From Microbacterium sp. W4I20 (GTDB lineage Bacteria; Actinomycetota; Actinomycetes; Actinomycetales; Microbacteriaceae), in NCBI RefSeq assembly GCF_030816505.1, contig NZ_JAUSYB010000001.1:3596001-3660000 (forward strand): a stretch of 64,000 nucleotides of DNA. The letters are read 5' to 3'. The stretch's first letter is position 1, and every line of letters begins with the position of its first letter. The notes below the pieces were generated by a model that saw only the letters and a program-made list of their open reading frames with translations, ran no database searches and had not been told where the DNA came from. This document shows positions 17,181-27,343 of the stretch, piece by piece. A program made the translations under genes and the position numbers.

Positions 17181-17265
17181 CACGAAGAATCCGGGTTCTT
17201 TCGTGAGAGCGGTCTGGATCAGAATTGTCGCTGCGCGGACTCGCGGAGCGACAATTCTGATCCAG
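17181..17265. repeat. Two hairpins between ald and the aminotransferase gene
   Basis: The first pairs CACGAAGAA with TTCTTTCGTG (17181-17205, one bulge). The second is a perfect 19-bp inverted repeat, arms 17214-17232 and 17247-17265 around a 14-base loop, reading CTGGATCAGAATTGTCGCT. It lies just downstream of the ald stop on the minus strand, before the aminotransferase promoter, and could end the ald transcript. It lacks a T-run. The rest of the 150-base gap has no gene. Confidence 0.7.
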
Positions 17266-17283
17266 GCTGCGTTCCGGGAGAAC

Positions 17284-18378
17284 TCAGGCGGTCGCGAAGC
17301 CGTGGGCCTGGGCGACAGCATCCAGAGTGATGCGTCCGCCCTGCACGTTGAGCCCCTTCGCGAGTGCCTGATCCTCGGATGCCGCGCGCTCCCAGCCCTT
17401 GCCGGCGATCGCGGACACGTAGGGCAGCGTCGCGTTGGTCAGGGCGCGGGTCGCCGTCTCGGGCACGGCGCCGGGCATGTTCGCGACGCAGTAGTAGATG
17501 GCGTCGTGCACCGCGAAAGTCGGGTCGTCGTGCGTGGTCGGACGGGAGCCCTCGAAGCATCCGCCCTGGTCGATCGCGATGTCGACGAGCACGGCTCCCG
17601 ACTTCATGCCGGCGACCATCTCGTCGGTGACGAGCTTCGGGGCAGCAGCGCCGGGGATCAGCACGGAGCCGATCACGAGGTCGGCCGTCGCGAGCTCCTC
17701 CGCGATGTCGTAGCGGCTCGAGGCGCGAGTCTCCAATGCCCCGCCGTAGCGGTGCTCGAGCTCGCGCAGGCGCGGCAGCGAGATGTCGATCACGGTGACC
17801 TTCGAGCCGAGGCCGAGGGCGTTCGCCGCGGCGTGCTCTCCCGCGACACCGCCGCCGATCACGACGGTCTTCGCGCGAGGGGTGCCGGCGATGCCGCCGA
17901 GCAGCGTGCCGCGCCCACCGTTGGAGCGCAGCAGCGAGTAGGAACCCATCGTGACCGAGAGGCGGCCGGCGATCTCGCTCATCGGGATGAGGAGGGGAAG
18001 GCTGCGGTCGGGCAGTTGCACCGTCTCGTAGGCCACGGCGGTCGTGCCGGCGTCGATCAGAGCCGTGGTCAGCGCGCGGTCCGCGGCGAGGTGGAGGTAG
18101 GTGAAGAGCGTCAGGTCGGGGCGCAGGAAGCCGTACTCCTGGGCGATCGGCTCCTTGACCTTGATCACCAGATCCGCCTCGCCCCACGCCTCGGCGGCAG
18201 TCGGAACGATCTCGGCGCCGGCGGCACGGTACGCGTCGTCGTCGATGCGCGACCCCACGCCTGCGCCGGACTGCACCAGCACGCGGTGACCCTCGTGAAC
18301 CAGGCGGTCAGCACCGGCCGGAGTCAGGGCGACGCGGTTCTCGTTGTTCTTGACCTCGGTGGGCACGCCGATCTTCAT
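17284..18378 (-). CDS. ald: Alanine dehydrogenase
   Basis: A 364-residue NAD-dependent enzyme for reversible deamination of alanine to pyruvate and ammonia. It starts MKIGVPTEVKNNENRVALTP, has the catalytic region LVIKVKEPIAQEY and the nucleotide-binding VVIGGGVAGEHAAANALGLG, which match this family. GGAGG precedes the ATG. It is divergent from an Lrp/AsnC regulator, the arrangement known for AldR-ald in actinobacteria. GATTC words in the shared gap are candidate regulator sites. Confidence 0.95.
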   Translation of the reverse strand: MKIGVPTEVKNNENRVALTPAGADRLVHEGHRVLVQSGAGVGSRIDDDAYRAAGAEIVPTAAEAWGEADLVIKVKEPIAQEYGFLRPDLTLFTYLHLAADRALTTALIDAGTTAVAYETVQLPDRSLPLLIPMSEIAGRLSVTMGSYSLLRSNGGRGTLLGGIAGTPRAKTVVIGGGVAGEHAAANALGLGSKVTVIDISLPRLRELEHRYGGALETRASSRYDIAEELATADLVIGSVLIPGAAAPKLVTDEMVAGMKSGAVLVDIAIDQGGCFEGSRPTTHDDPTFAVHDAIYYCVANMPGAVPETATRALTNATLPYVSAIAGKGWERAASEDQALAKGLNVQGGRITLDAVAQAHGFATA

Positions 18379-18411
18379 CGATCCTCCAGAGTGGGGTGGT
18401 GCGCGGACGGT

Positions 18412-18464
18412 GATTCAGAATCGCAGAAACGTCGACTGCGCACCAGATTCAGTGAAGAAGATTC
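18412..18464. promoter_or_regulatory. GATTC-containing control region between ald and the Lrp regulator
   Basis: The 118-base divergent gap holds a perfect palindrome GATTCAGAATC (18412-18422) and two further GATTC words starting at 18446 and 18460. Lrp/AsnC proteins bind several short A/T-containing sites in a row, so these are plausible AldR sites. A CATAAT -10 for the regulator lies at 18484-18489. Confidence 0.45.
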
Positions 18465-18496
18465 GCTCAGAGACCGCATCCTGCATAATCATTCGT

Positions 18497-19006
18497 ATGG
18501 AGACTGCTGCATCGGCCCCGGAGACGAATACTCTTCGGGCCCCCGCACTGGACGCGATCGACACCAGGATCGTGCGATTGCTCTCCACAGACGGGCGGAT
18601 GACGAACGCCGAGTTGGCGGGTCACCTCGGGGTCGCGCCGTCGACCGCCCATGCGCGCCTCCGCGCCCTCGTCGACCGGGGCGTCATCAGCGGATTCCAC
18701 GCGAGTGTCGACGAACGGATGCTGGGCGCAGGACTCCAGGCCGTCATCGGAGTCACGCTGCGCCCGAGCGGGCGCCGGGAGAGCATCGTCGAGTTCGCGG
18801 AGCGCGTCCGCGTGCTGCCGCAGGTGATCCAGCTGTTCTTCCTCGGCGGCGATGACGACTTCCTGCTGCACATCGCGGTCGCGGACTCCTCGGAGATGCG
18901 CGAGTTCGTGCTCGAGCACCTCTCAGCGCAGAGCAGTGTCGCCTCGACGCGCACCAGCATCGTGTTCGACTATCACCGCAACTCGGTCGCGGCGTCGTTC
19001 ACCTGA
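18497..19006 (+). CDS. Lrp/AsnC-family regulator, probable AldR
   Basis: A 169-residue regulator. The N-terminal winged helix is at about 22-70 (LDAIDTRIVRLLSTDGRMTN, then APSTAHARLRALVDRGVI). The C-terminal RAM/effector domain follows from about 85. Divergent position next to ald suggests it activates ald in response to alanine, as AldR does in mycobacteria. The ATG follows CATAAT by seven bases, so its transcript is probably leaderless. Confidence 0.88.
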   Translation: METAASAPETNTLRAPALDAIDTRIVRLLSTDGRMTNAELAGHLGVAPSTAHARLRALVDRGVISGFHASVDERMLGAGLQAVIGVTLRPSGRRESIVEFAERVRVLPQVIQLFFLGGDDDFLLHIAVADSSEMREFVLEHLSAQSSVASTRTSIVFDYHRNSVAASFT

Positions 19007-19041
19007 TGCCGATCGGCGCTGTGCTGTGAATTGCTCTGGCG

Positions 19042-19476
19042 TCAGGCGCCGTACGACGCCGGCAGGGCGCAGTAGTCCGCGAAGCGCCGCGTCGGATTCT
19101 CCGGATCGGTGACGTCGACGAGGGCGGATGCCACGCTGTGCGGCGGCTCGTCGCCTGCGAGCTGCCACAGGGTGAAGTTCCACATGCCCCGCGCGGTCTC
19201 GCTGAGGAGAGCCGCAGGACCCGAGACGACCAGCACGCGATCGTCTCGCGGTGCGGCGCGGAAGGGGGCGATCACGTCCGCGCGGAGCCCGGTCTCATCG
19301 CCGTCGGCGCTGTGCGCCCGCGTGACCTGCTGACCCGTCGCTGCGAGGGCGGCGGCGAGAGAGTCGGCGGCGCGACGAGAGCGCTCCGGGTCCTGTCCCG
19401 CGACCGCGACTGCTCGCACGCCGGAGCGGGAGAGGTGCAGGAACTCGTCGGCGATGGTCGTCCAGACGTCGGTCAT
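19042..19476 (-). CDS. Uncharacterised protein resembling a P-loop-less uridine kinase
   Basis: A 144-residue protein with no confident assignment. Its layout resembles small nucleoside kinases: strand VRAVAVAGQDPERSRRAADS where the Walker A GxDGSGKT would sit, then LAAALAATGQQVTRAH, a DRVLVVSGPAALL strand and the tail DVTDPENPTRRFADYCALP. That tail recalls the C-terminal TDPExPRRxFxDSC of actinobacterial uridine-kinase-like proteins. The glycine-lysine-threonine core of the P-loop is missing, so catalysis is doubtful. The neighbours give no functional hint. Confidence 0.6.
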   Translation of the reverse strand: MTDVWTTIADEFLHLSRSGVRAVAVAGQDPERSRRAADSLAAALAATGQQVTRAHSADGDETGLRADVIAPFRAAPRDDRVLVVSGPAALLSETARGMWNFTLWQLAGDEPPHSVASALVDVTDPENPTRRFADYCALPASYGA

Positions 19477-19524
19477 GGATTCAGGCTACGCCTCGGGGAG
19501 GACAGCGGGATCGGATCCCCAGGA

Positions 19525-19905
19525 TCACAGGGAGACGCTGCGGAGGAACGCGCTCAGCTCGAAGAGCCGCGGCACGAGATGGCAGAGGAAGGTCAGACCG
19601 ATCGCGACGATCCCGAGCACGACCGGAAGCGCGTGGAGCTGTCTTCGACGGGGCAGGCCCGCCACGAGCACGAGCGCGACGATGGGTGGCGCGAGCCAGT
19701 ACGCGGAACTCACATCGAACACCATCATCAGTGCGGTCGCCGCAGACGGCATGAACAGGTCACGCTCCGGTTCGAACACCTGCAAGGCCAGCACCGTCGC
19801 GGATGCGACGGCGGCCACCGTGCTGAGAGCGATCGACGACGCGAGGCGGACGCGGATCGCGGCGGGAGTGAGACGGGGCAGTGGGGGTGCTGGCGGGATC
19901 GTCAT
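19525..19905 (-). CDS. Small uncharacterised membrane protein
   Basis: A 126-residue protein with about four hydrophobic segments: ALSTVAAVASATVLALQVF, ATALMMVFDVSSAYWLA, PPIVALVLVAGL and ALPVVLGIVAIGLTFLCHL. A proline-rich N-terminus (MTIPPAPPLPRLTP) and a basic loop GLPRRRQ suggest both termini are cytoplasmic. I do not recognise the family. It is isolated between the previous gene and the aceB terminator region. Confidence 0.6.
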   Translation of the reverse strand: MTIPPAPPLPRLTPAAIRVRLASSIALSTVAAVASATVLALQVFEPERDLFMPSAATALMMVFDVSSAYWLAPPIVALVLVAGLPRRRQLHALPVVLGIVAIGLTFLCHLVPRLFELSAFLRSVSL

Positions 19906-19974
19906 CCGCCGAACCTACGGAGAACGGAGACCGGCGGCAGGCGTTCTCCACAGGTTTCGCAAGGGCGCAGGGAG

Positions 19975-20020
19975 AAGCCCCCGGCCGATCCGCAGCAGAC
20001 GGACGACCGGGGGCTTTTCT
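19975..20020. terminator. aceB: Hairpin downstream of aceB
   Basis: AAGCCCCCGG (19975-19984) pairs with CCGGGGGCTT (20007-20016) around a 22-base loop, nine bases past the aceB stop. The T-rich tail (TTTTCT) is on the plus strand; on the aceB strand the run after the stem is CTTCTCCC. Confidence 0.55.
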
Positions 20021-20028
20021 GGGGAGGA

Positions 20029-21675
<1,647 letters not shown>

Positions 21676-21700
21676 GATCTGAAGTCCTTTGCGTGGTGGC

Positions 21701-21766
21701 CCTTCGTCTCGTCGCTGCGCTCCTCGCTCAGGAACCGGTTCCTGAGCGAGCGGAGCGAGACGAAGG
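21701..21766. repeat. REP-like palindrome between aceA and aceB
   Basis: A near-perfect inverted repeat of about 66 bases. The outer sequence is CCTTCGTCTCG and the centre GCTCAGGAACCGGTTCCTGAG. It belongs to the same family as 37746-37820 (palindrome) and 39592-39623 (one arm). Its position in an intergenic stretch of an operon suggests an mRNA-stability or partial-termination effect. Confidence 0.85.
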
Positions 21767-21773
21767 ATTCGGC

Positions 21774-23114
21774 TTAGTGGAACTGCGCGGCTTCGGTGGA
21801 GCCGGCGAGGGCGAGGGTCGCGCTGTCGGGGTTGAGCGCGGTGGAGATGACGTCGAAGTAGCCGGTGCCTGCCTCGCGCTGGTGCTTGGTGGCGGTGTAG
21901 CCGTGGGCCTCGGCGGCGAATTCGGCCTCCTGCAGCTCGACGTAGGCGCTCATGGCGCGTTCGGCGTAGCCGCGGGCGAGGTCGAACATCGAGTGGTTCA
22001 CGGCGTGGAAGCCGGCAAGGGTGATGAACTGGAACTTGTAGCCCAGGTCGGCCAGCTCCTGCTGGAACGTCGCGATCTCGGCATCCGACAGGTGGCTCTT
22101 CCAGTTGAAGCTCGGCGAGCAGTTGTACGCGAGGAGCTTGCCGGGGAACTCGGCGTGGACGGCCGCGGCGAACTCTCGGGCGAGCGCGATGTCGGGCTCG
22201 CCCGTCTCCACCCAGAGCAGGTCGGCGTAGGGGGCGAAGGCGAGGCCGCGGCTGATGACCGATTCGATGCCGGGGCGGATCCGGTAGAAGCCCTCGTTCG
22301 TGCGCTCGCCGGTGGTGAACTGCTGGTCGCGCTCGTCGACGTCGCTCGTGAGCAGGTCGGCGGCGAGAGCGTCGGTACGGGCGATGATGACGGTCGGCAC
22401 GCCGGCGACGTCGGCCGCGAGACGGGCGGCGTTCAGGGTGCGGATGTGCTGCTGGGTGGGCACGAGCACCTTGCCGCCGAGGTGGCCGCATTTCTTCTCG
22501 CTGGCCAGCTGGTCCTCCCAGTGGATGCCGGCGGCGCCCGCCTGGATCAGCGACTGCGCGAGCTCGTAGGCGTTCAGCGGCCCGCCGAACCCGGCTTCGG
22601 CATCGGCGACGATCGGAGCGAGCCAGTCCTGGGTGATCTCGCCCGCGCCGTCGAACGACTCGGCGTGCTCGAGCTGGTCCTGCCGGATCAGCGCGTTGTT
22701 GATGCGGCGGACGACCGCCGGCACCGAGTTCGCCGGGTACAGGGACTGGTCCGGGTAGGTCTGGCCCGCGAGGTTGCCGTCGGCGGCGACCTGCCACCCC
22801 GAGAGGTAGATGGCCTTGAGTCCGGCCCGCACCTGCTGCACGGCCTGGCCGCCGGTGTAGGCGCCGAGTGCCCGCACGTAGTCCTCGGTGTGCAGGAGGT
22901 TCCAGAGGTTCTCGGCGCCGCGGTGGGCGAGCGTCGACTCCTCGCGGACCGAGCCGCGGATGCGGATGACGTCCTCCGCGGTGTAGGTGCGCTCGACGCC
23001 GTCCCAGCGGGGGTCGGTCTCCCAGATCTCCTGGAGTTCCGCGGCGGTCTGCACCTGGTCGCCGGCTCGCAGGCCGGCGGGGCGGGGTGCGGGGGTTCCT
23101 GTGGTGTTCGTCAT
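21774..23114 (-). CDS. aceA: Isocitrate lyase
   Basis: Splits isocitrate into succinate and glyoxylate for growth on acetate or fatty acids. The 446-residue protein carries the catalytic [14 protein letters not shown] loop, the metal site [15 protein letters not shown] and the [20 protein letters not shown] segment. GAGGAG lies eight bases before the ATG. It is divergent from a RamB-type regulator that controls the same gene in Corynebacterium, and it is followed by aceB. Confidence 0.97.
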   Translation of the reverse strand: MTNTTGTPAPRPAGLRAGDQVQTAAELQEIWETDPRWDGVERTYTAEDVIRIRGSVREESTLAHRGAENLWNLLHTEDYVRALGAYTGGQAVQQVRAGLKAIYLSGWQVAADGNLAGQTYPDQSLYPANSVPAVVRRINNALIRQDQLEHAESFDGAGEITQDWLAPIVADAEAGFGGPLNAYELAQSLIQAGAAGIHWEDQLASEKKCGHLGGKVLVPTQQHIRTLNAARLAADVAGVPTVIIARTDALAADLLTSDVDERDQQFTTGERTNEGFYRIRPGIESVISRGLAFAPYADLLWVETGEPDIALAREFAAAVHAEFPGKLLAYNCSPSFNWKSHLSDAEIATFQQELADLGYKFQFITLAGFHAVNHSMFDLARGYAERAMSAYVELQEAEFAAEAHGYTATKHQREAGTGYFDVISTALNPDSATLALAGSTEAAQFH

Positions 23115-23193
23115 GGTGTCTCCTCGGTGAGAGTGGGTGGCTTGGCATCCACTCTGTGTGAAGTTCCGACTCCTGGCTGACCGATCAGGGAGT

Positions 23194-23228
23194 GAAGAAT
23201 GCTGGAAATTCTGTTTCTGTGACAGAAT
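23194..23228. promoter_or_regulatory. Candidate RamB-type operator/promoter between aceA and its regulator
   Basis: The 121-base divergent gap contains TTCTGT (23209-23214) and ACAGAA (23222-23227) as an inverted repeat with a 7-base spacer. GAAGAATGCTGGAAATTC lies just before it. The A/T-rich character stands out in this genome. CAGAAT (23223-23228) is a -10 candidate seven bases before the regulator ATG, so binding here would repress its own gene and could act on aceA. Confidence 0.5.
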
Positions 23229-23235
23229 CGGCGCC

Positions 23236-24687
23236 ATGGTCACCGCTGACGCCGCAGAAGACACCGACGCCCTCACGATCGGCCGGCGTATCCGCCAGCT
23301 GCGCACGGCGCGGGGGATGACCCTCGAAGACCTGGCTGCGGCCGTCGACCGCGCCCCGAGTCAGCTGTCGATGATCGAGACCGGCAAACGCGAGCCGAAG
23401 CTCACCCAGCTGCAGGCGATCGCTCGGGCTCTCGGCGTCACGCTCGATGCCCTGCTGGAAGGAGAGCCTCTGGATGAGCGGAGCGCGATCGAGATCGCCC
23501 TGGAGCGCGCGATGAAGGGGCAGACCTTCCAGGCGCTCGGCATCGACCCGTTCCGCATCGCCAAGTCCGTGCCGACCGAGGCGCTCAAGGCGCTGCTCGC
23601 GCTGCACGGCGAGATCGACCGCCTCCGCGACGAGCGGGCAGCGACTCCGGAAGAGGCCCGCCGCGCCAACGTCGAACTCCGGCACCTCATGCGGCGGCAG
23701 GACAACCACTTCGCGGACCTCGAGGCGAAGGCCTCCGAGATACTCGCCGCCGTGCGGCATCCGGGCGGACCGCTCACGCAGCGCACGGCATCCGAGATCG
23801 CCGCGTATCTCGGCTTCTCGCTGCACTACGCACCCGACCTCCCGCAGACCACCCGCAGCGTCGCGGATCTGGCGAACGGCCGACTGTATCTGTCGAGCAG
23901 CGTGCCCGCGAAGGGGGATGCGCGCACCGCCGTGCTGCAGGCGCTCTCCAGTCGGATGCTGGGGCATGCAGAGCCGCGGAGCTACGCGGAGTTCCTGCGT
24001 CAGCGCGTAGAGACCAACTACCTCACCGGCGCCCTGCTCATCCCGGAGGCCCACGTGGTTCCCGCATTGCAGGAGGCCAAGACGCGCCGTGCGATCTCGA
24101 TCGAAGACCTGCGCGACGCCTACTCGGTGTCGTACGAGACGGCGGCGCACCGTTTCACGAACCTCGCGACCCGCCATCTCGGCATCCCGGTGCACTTTCT
24201 GAAGGTGCACGAATCCGGCACGATCACCAAGGCGTACGAGAACGACGACGTCAACTTCCCGACCGACCGGCTCGGCGCCATCGAGGGGCAGATGTGCTGC
24301 CGCCGGTGGACCAGCCGCGTGGTCTTCGACGAGGACGACCGCTTCAATCCGTACTACCAGTACACCGACACGGGGAACGGCACGTACTGGTGCACCGCCC
24401 GCGTCGAGTCGTCCAGCGAAGGACTGCACTCCGTGAGCGTGGGTGTGCGCTTCGACGACACCAAGTGGTTCGTCGGGAGGGACACTCCGCATCGCGGGGT
24501 GTCGAAGCACTCGGTCGAGGTGTGCTGCCGCCGGGCGCCGGCCGACCTCGAGGAGCGCTGGCGGGAGAATTCCTGGCCGAACGTGAAGACCCCGCGCACC
24601 CTGCTGGCGACGTTGCCGACCGGCAGCTTCCCCGGGGTGGACACCACCGACGTGTACGAGTTCCTCGAGGCGCACGCGCCGCGCTGA
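23236..24687 (+). CDS. ramB: RamB/ScfR-type transcriptional regulator (XRE HTH plus metalloprotease-like domain)
   Basis: A 483-residue regulator. An XRE helix-turn-helix lies at about 16-72 ([19 protein letters not shown] and [13 protein letters not shown]). An IrrE-like segment follows, seen as [17 protein letters not shown] and [17 protein letters not shown]. The cysteine-rich C-terminal short-chain fatty acyl regulator domain follows ([25 protein letters not shown]). RamB of Corynebacterium and Mycobacterium represses aceA/aceB. The divergent location beside aceA supports the same role. A leaderless start is suggested by CAGAAT seven bases before the ATG. Confidence 0.9.
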   Translation: MVTADAAEDTDALTIGRRIRQLRTARGMTLEDLAAAVDRAPSQLSMIETGKREPKLTQLQAIARALGVTLDALLEGEPLDERSAIEIALERAMKGQTFQALGIDPFRIAKSVPTEALKALLALHGEIDRLRDERAATPEEARRANVELRHLMRRQDNHFADLEAKASEILAAVRHPGGPLTQRTASEIAAYLGFSLHYAPDLPQTTRSVADLANGRLYLSSSVPAKGDARTAVLQALSSRMLGHAEPRSYAEFLRQRVETNYLTGALLIPEAHVVPALQEAKTRRAISIEDLRDAYSVSYETAAHRFTNLATRHLGIPVHFLKVHESGTITKAYENDDVNFPTDRLGAIEGQMCCRRWTSRVVFDEDDRFNPYYQYTDTGNGTYWCTARVESSSEGLHSVSVGVRFDDTKWFVGRDTPHRGVSKHSVEVCCRRAPADLEERWRENSWPNVKTPRTLLATLPTGSFPGVDTTDVYEFLEAHAPR

Positions 24688-24698
24688 GGGGGAAAGGC

Positions 24699-25265
24699 TC
24701 AGCCGGCGATGGCGGCCGGCGTCCACGCCGGCCAGTCGACTGCGCCCACCGGCGTTCCCTGTTCGTACGTCGCGACGAGGCGGAACGGCGCGCGCGCGGT
24801 GCTGTTGTCGAAGAACTCCACGCGATCTGCGACACGACGGGCCTGCGCGATCAGTTCCCACAGCCGAGCATGCCTCTCGCGGATCTTGTGCTCGGGAACA
24901 TCGTGCCCGCCTGCTCGCACGCGTTCGGCCACGCGGGCCACGCTCACGTCCACCGGAAGCAGCATGACGTGAAGATGCACGAGATAGCCGCGACCGACCG
25001 CTTCGGCGACGAGGTCGACCTTGCTGGGGTGGCTGAAGACGGTTTCTGTGATGAACGATCTCTGCGCGACCAGCAACTCGGTGCGAGCGTCGGCCGCACG
25101 CCGCGATGCCTCATAGGCATGCTCGGCCGGGTCGGCGGGCCAGTGCTCCGCTGCGATCAGATCTGCGTTGACGAAAGGGAGACCGGTCGCGGGCCCGAGG
25201 ATGTGGTCGACGTAAGTGGACTTGCCGGAACCGTTCGGTCCGGCGAGCAGGTGGAGGACCGGCAC
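24699..25265 (-). CDS. Zeta-toxin-like P-loop kinase
   Basis: A 188-residue protein with Walker A GPNGSGKST at residues 9-17, the Asp in VNADLIAAEHW and TETVFSHPSK in the switch region. This matches the zeta-toxin family, whose kinases phosphorylate UDP-sugar precursors of peptidoglycan and so block growth. It begins three bases after the stop of a small ParD-like gene. That gene order, antitoxin first, fits a type II toxin-antitoxin pair. The GTG at 25265 gives a start five residues before the P-loop strand. Activity is inferred from the family. Confidence 0.82.
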   Translation of the reverse strand: MPVLHLLAGPNGSGKSTYVDHILGPATGLPFVNADLIAAEHWPADPAEHAYEASRRAADARTELLVAQRSFITETVFSHPSKVDLVAEAVGRGYLVHLHVMLLPVDVSVARVAERVRAGGHDVPEHKIRERHARLWELIAQARRVADRVEFFDNSTARAPFRLVATYEQGTPVGAVDWPAWTPAAIAG

Positions 25266-25268
25266 GCG

Positions 25269-25631
25269 TCAGGAGTCCGCGCTGTCGCCGAGAGTGACGG
25301 CGTTCCCGTCGGCATCCGCTTCTGTCCAGCTCCGGCCCGCCCTGGTGAACTCTGCGGCGAGATCGAGCCGAGCGCGCCGGTCGACGATCTGTTCATCCCA
25401 GGCTGCTCGGACCACGGCTTGATCGCGTTCGCCGAGATCGTCATAAGAGGCTTCGCCCGCGAGCACGCGACGGATATCGCGGTGGCTCACCCGCGGTGAG
25501 GCTTCCAACTCACGCCCGATTCGCGCCCAGTGGTTGATCTGTTGGGCCGCGCTGCGACTCGACTCGGCGCCGATCGACTTCGCGACCTCGAACAGGTCGC
25601 CATCCACTCGAGTGGGCATCGTGCTGCTCAT
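25269..25631 (-). CDS. ParD-like antitoxin partner of the zeta-like toxin
   Basis: A 120-residue protein. Its N-terminus reads MPTRVDGDLFEVAKSIGAES and SAAQQINHWARIGRELEAS, a ribbon-helix-helix pattern of the ParD-like antitoxin family. The rest is charged and probably binds the toxin. The ATG at 25631 is chosen because TACAAT (minus strand, 25644-25639) ends seven bases before it, a leaderless arrangement. An ATG at 25640 would lie inside that -10. The palindrome TGTAGCA-AGC-TGCTACA overlaps the promoter, as expected for self-repression. Confidence 0.75.
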   Translation of the reverse strand: MSSTMPTRVDGDLFEVAKSIGAESSRSAAQQINHWARIGRELEASPRVSHRDIRRVLAGEASYDDLGERDQAVVRAAWDEQIVDRRARLDLAAEFTRAGRSWTEADADGNAVTLGDSADS

Positions 25632-25640
25632 GGGTGCCAT

Positions 25641-25657
25641 TGTAGCAAGCTGCTACA
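25641..25657. promoter_or_regulatory. Palindromic operator over the toxin-antitoxin promoter
   Basis: TGTAGCA (25641-25647) and TGCTACA (25651-25657) form a perfect 7-bp inverted repeat with spacer AGC. The minus-strand -10 TACAAT overlaps its proximal arm. This is a strong candidate site for autorepression by the ParD-like antitoxin. Confidence 0.65.
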
Positions 25658-25684
25658 GCTCCGAGAGGGGGTTGAGCGAACACT

Positions 25685-25696
25685 TAACACGTGTTA
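25685..25696. promoter_or_regulatory. TetR-type operator candidate TAACACGTGTTA
   Basis: A perfect 12-base palindrome lies 57 bases before the secreted-protein ATG, between it and the divergent toxin-antitoxin promoter. The form resembles operators of TetR-family repressors. Such a repressor is encoded at 27344, downstream in the same direction. The palindrome is A/T-richer than its surroundings. Confidence 0.5.
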
Positions 25697-25752
25697 GGTT
25701 TTCGCACATCGGTGCGCTTATTCTGCGGCGCCGTTCTCGATGAGGAGACACG

Positions 25753-27306
25753 ATGAAGCGTTGGATGAGCACAGTGGCGACCGTCGGACTGGTCGTCTCC
25801 GGACTGACTCTCGCCGGCCCCGCGGCGGCGGGCGACGACCGATCGGGCACCCGCGACCTGAAGCGATGGGCAGAGGACACCTGGCAATCCCTGGTGGCGA
25901 TGACCGATGAGGAGACGGGGCTTCCGGCCGACAACGTCACCGGTGACCTCGAGACGGCGAGCGCATACACCTCGCCCACGAACATCGGCGGCTACCTCTG
26001 GTCGACCGTCACGGCGCGCGACCTCAAGGTCATCAGCGCCGCCGAGGCGCGCTCCCGCCTCTCGGCCACCCTCGACACCCTGTCGGAGCTCGAGCGCAAC
26101 GACGCGAGCGGCATGTTCTACAACTGGTACTCCCCGACGACGGGGGAGAAGCTGACGACCTGGCCCGACTCCGGAGACCCCGTGTACCCGTTCCTCAGCA
26201 CAGTGGACAACGGATGGCTGGCGGCCGCGCTGCGCATCGTGCGCGAGGCCGAGCCCCGGCTCGCGGCCCAGGCCGATGCCCTCTACGACTCGATGGACTT
26301 CGCCTCGTTCTTCGACCCCGCGGGTGCGGCCGGGCTCCCCGCCGGCACGAACCGGGGCGGATTCTGGGATGCGGCGCCCCCGGACTGCAGCGTCGAGGCG
26401 CCGATGTACAACGGATCGGGCGAGACCGCCTACTACACGTGTCATCACTACGACACGACGGTGAGTGAGAGTCGCATCGCGACCTACCTCGGCATCGCCA
26501 ACGGGCAGATCCCCGCGAAGGCGCTGAACGGCACGCACCGCACGATGCCCCCTGGCTGCGACTTCGCCTGGCAGGAGCAGCTCCCGCAGGGGGAGTACCG
26601 CACCTACGACGGCGTCGAGGTCTGGGAGGGCGCGTACAGCTACGACGGCATGTCCTTCGTGCCCAGCTGGGGCGGCAGCATGTTCGAATCGCTGATGCCC
26701 GACCTCCTCGTCCCCGAGACGAAGTGGGGACCGAAGTCCTGGAAGCTGAACCACCCGATCACGGTCGCCGTGCAGAAGCAGCACGGACTCGATGAGGCCG
26801 GCTACGGCTATTGGGGCTTCTCGCCCGCCAGCAACCCGTTCGGCGGGTACGCCGAGTACGGGGTCGACATCGCGGGGATGCGGTCCGACGGCTACACCTC
26901 CGACGCCGAGCAGACCGACGTCGACATCGACCGCCCCGGGTGCACGGCAGGCACGAATCCCGCGCCCGAGTTCGGCGACGGCGTCGTCACCCCGCACGCC
27001 GCGTTCCTCGCCCTGCCCTACGACCGCAAGGGCGTGATGAGCAACCTCCGCGGCATCGAGCACGACCTCGGCGCCTACGGCCCCGGCGGGTTCTACGACG
27101 CCGTGGCGGTGCACAGCGGCACGATCGCGGAGCGGTACCTGTCGCTCGACCAGTCGATGATCATGGCGGCGATCGGCAACGAGCTCACGAAAGATAAGCT
27201 CAAGGACTACTTCGTCGATCGCGACATGGAGAAGCGTCTTCGGCCCGCGATGAAGCAGCAGGATTTCGGATCGTCGTGGGGCGCCGGAGGCGGCCACAAG
27301 GGCTGA
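25753..27306 (+). CDS. Secreted GH144/glycoamylase-family (PF10091-like) protein
   Basis: A 517-residue exported protein. The signal peptide ends around AGPAAAG (residues 20-26). The mature part has the alternating aromatic helices of the Glycoamylase-type family: TSPTNIGGYLWSTVTARDL, STVDNGWLAAALRIV, EAGYGYWGFSPASNP and TPHAAFLALPYD. Members characterised as GH144 cleave beta-1,2-glucans; others are undefined, so the substrate is a guess. It is followed 38 bases later by a TetR regulator and preceded by a palindrome that may be that regulator's operator. The whole protein appears extracellular with no anchor. Confidence 0.78.
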   Translation: MKRWMSTVATVGLVVSGLTLAGPAAAGDDRSGTRDLKRWAEDTWQSLVAMTDEETGLPADNVTGDLETASAYTSPTNIGGYLWSTVTARDLKVISAAEARSRLSATLDTLSELERNDASGMFYNWYSPTTGEKLTTWPDSGDPVYPFLSTVDNGWLAAALRIVREAEPRLAAQADALYDSMDFASFFDPAGAAGLPAGTNRGGFWDAAPPDCSVEAPMYNGSGETAYYTCHHYDTTVSESRIATYLGIANGQIPAKALNGTHRTMPPGCDFAWQEQLPQGEYRTYDGVEVWEGAYSYDGMSFVPSWGGSMFESLMPDLLVPETKWGPKSWKLNHPITVAVQKQHGLDEAGYGYWGFSPASNPFGGYAEYGVDIAGMRSDGYTSDAEQTDVDIDRPGCTAGTNPAPEFGDGVVTPHAAFLALPYDRKGVMSNLRGIEHDLGAYGPGGFYDAVAVHSGTIAERYLSLDQSMIMAAIGNELTKDKLKDYFVDRDMEKRLRPAMKQQDFGSSWGAGGGHKG

Positions 27307-27343
27307 AACTCCGCGTCGGCCACGCCGAGGACAGGAGCGCGCA

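Noticed and set aside
21701-21766. Insertion sequence end
   Set aside because: No transposase or target duplication is visible at any copy; the elements are short palindromes typical of REP-like repeats.
21676-23148. Open minus-strand frame extending aceB upstream across aceA
   Set aside because: It reads aceA out of frame and is low-complexity. aceA has clear motifs in another frame and aceB has its own start with a ribosome binding site.
25632-25640. Upstream ATG for the antitoxin at 25640
   Set aside because: It lies within the probable -10 TACAAT, so it would not be on the transcript. The ATG at 25631 is seven bases after that hexamer.
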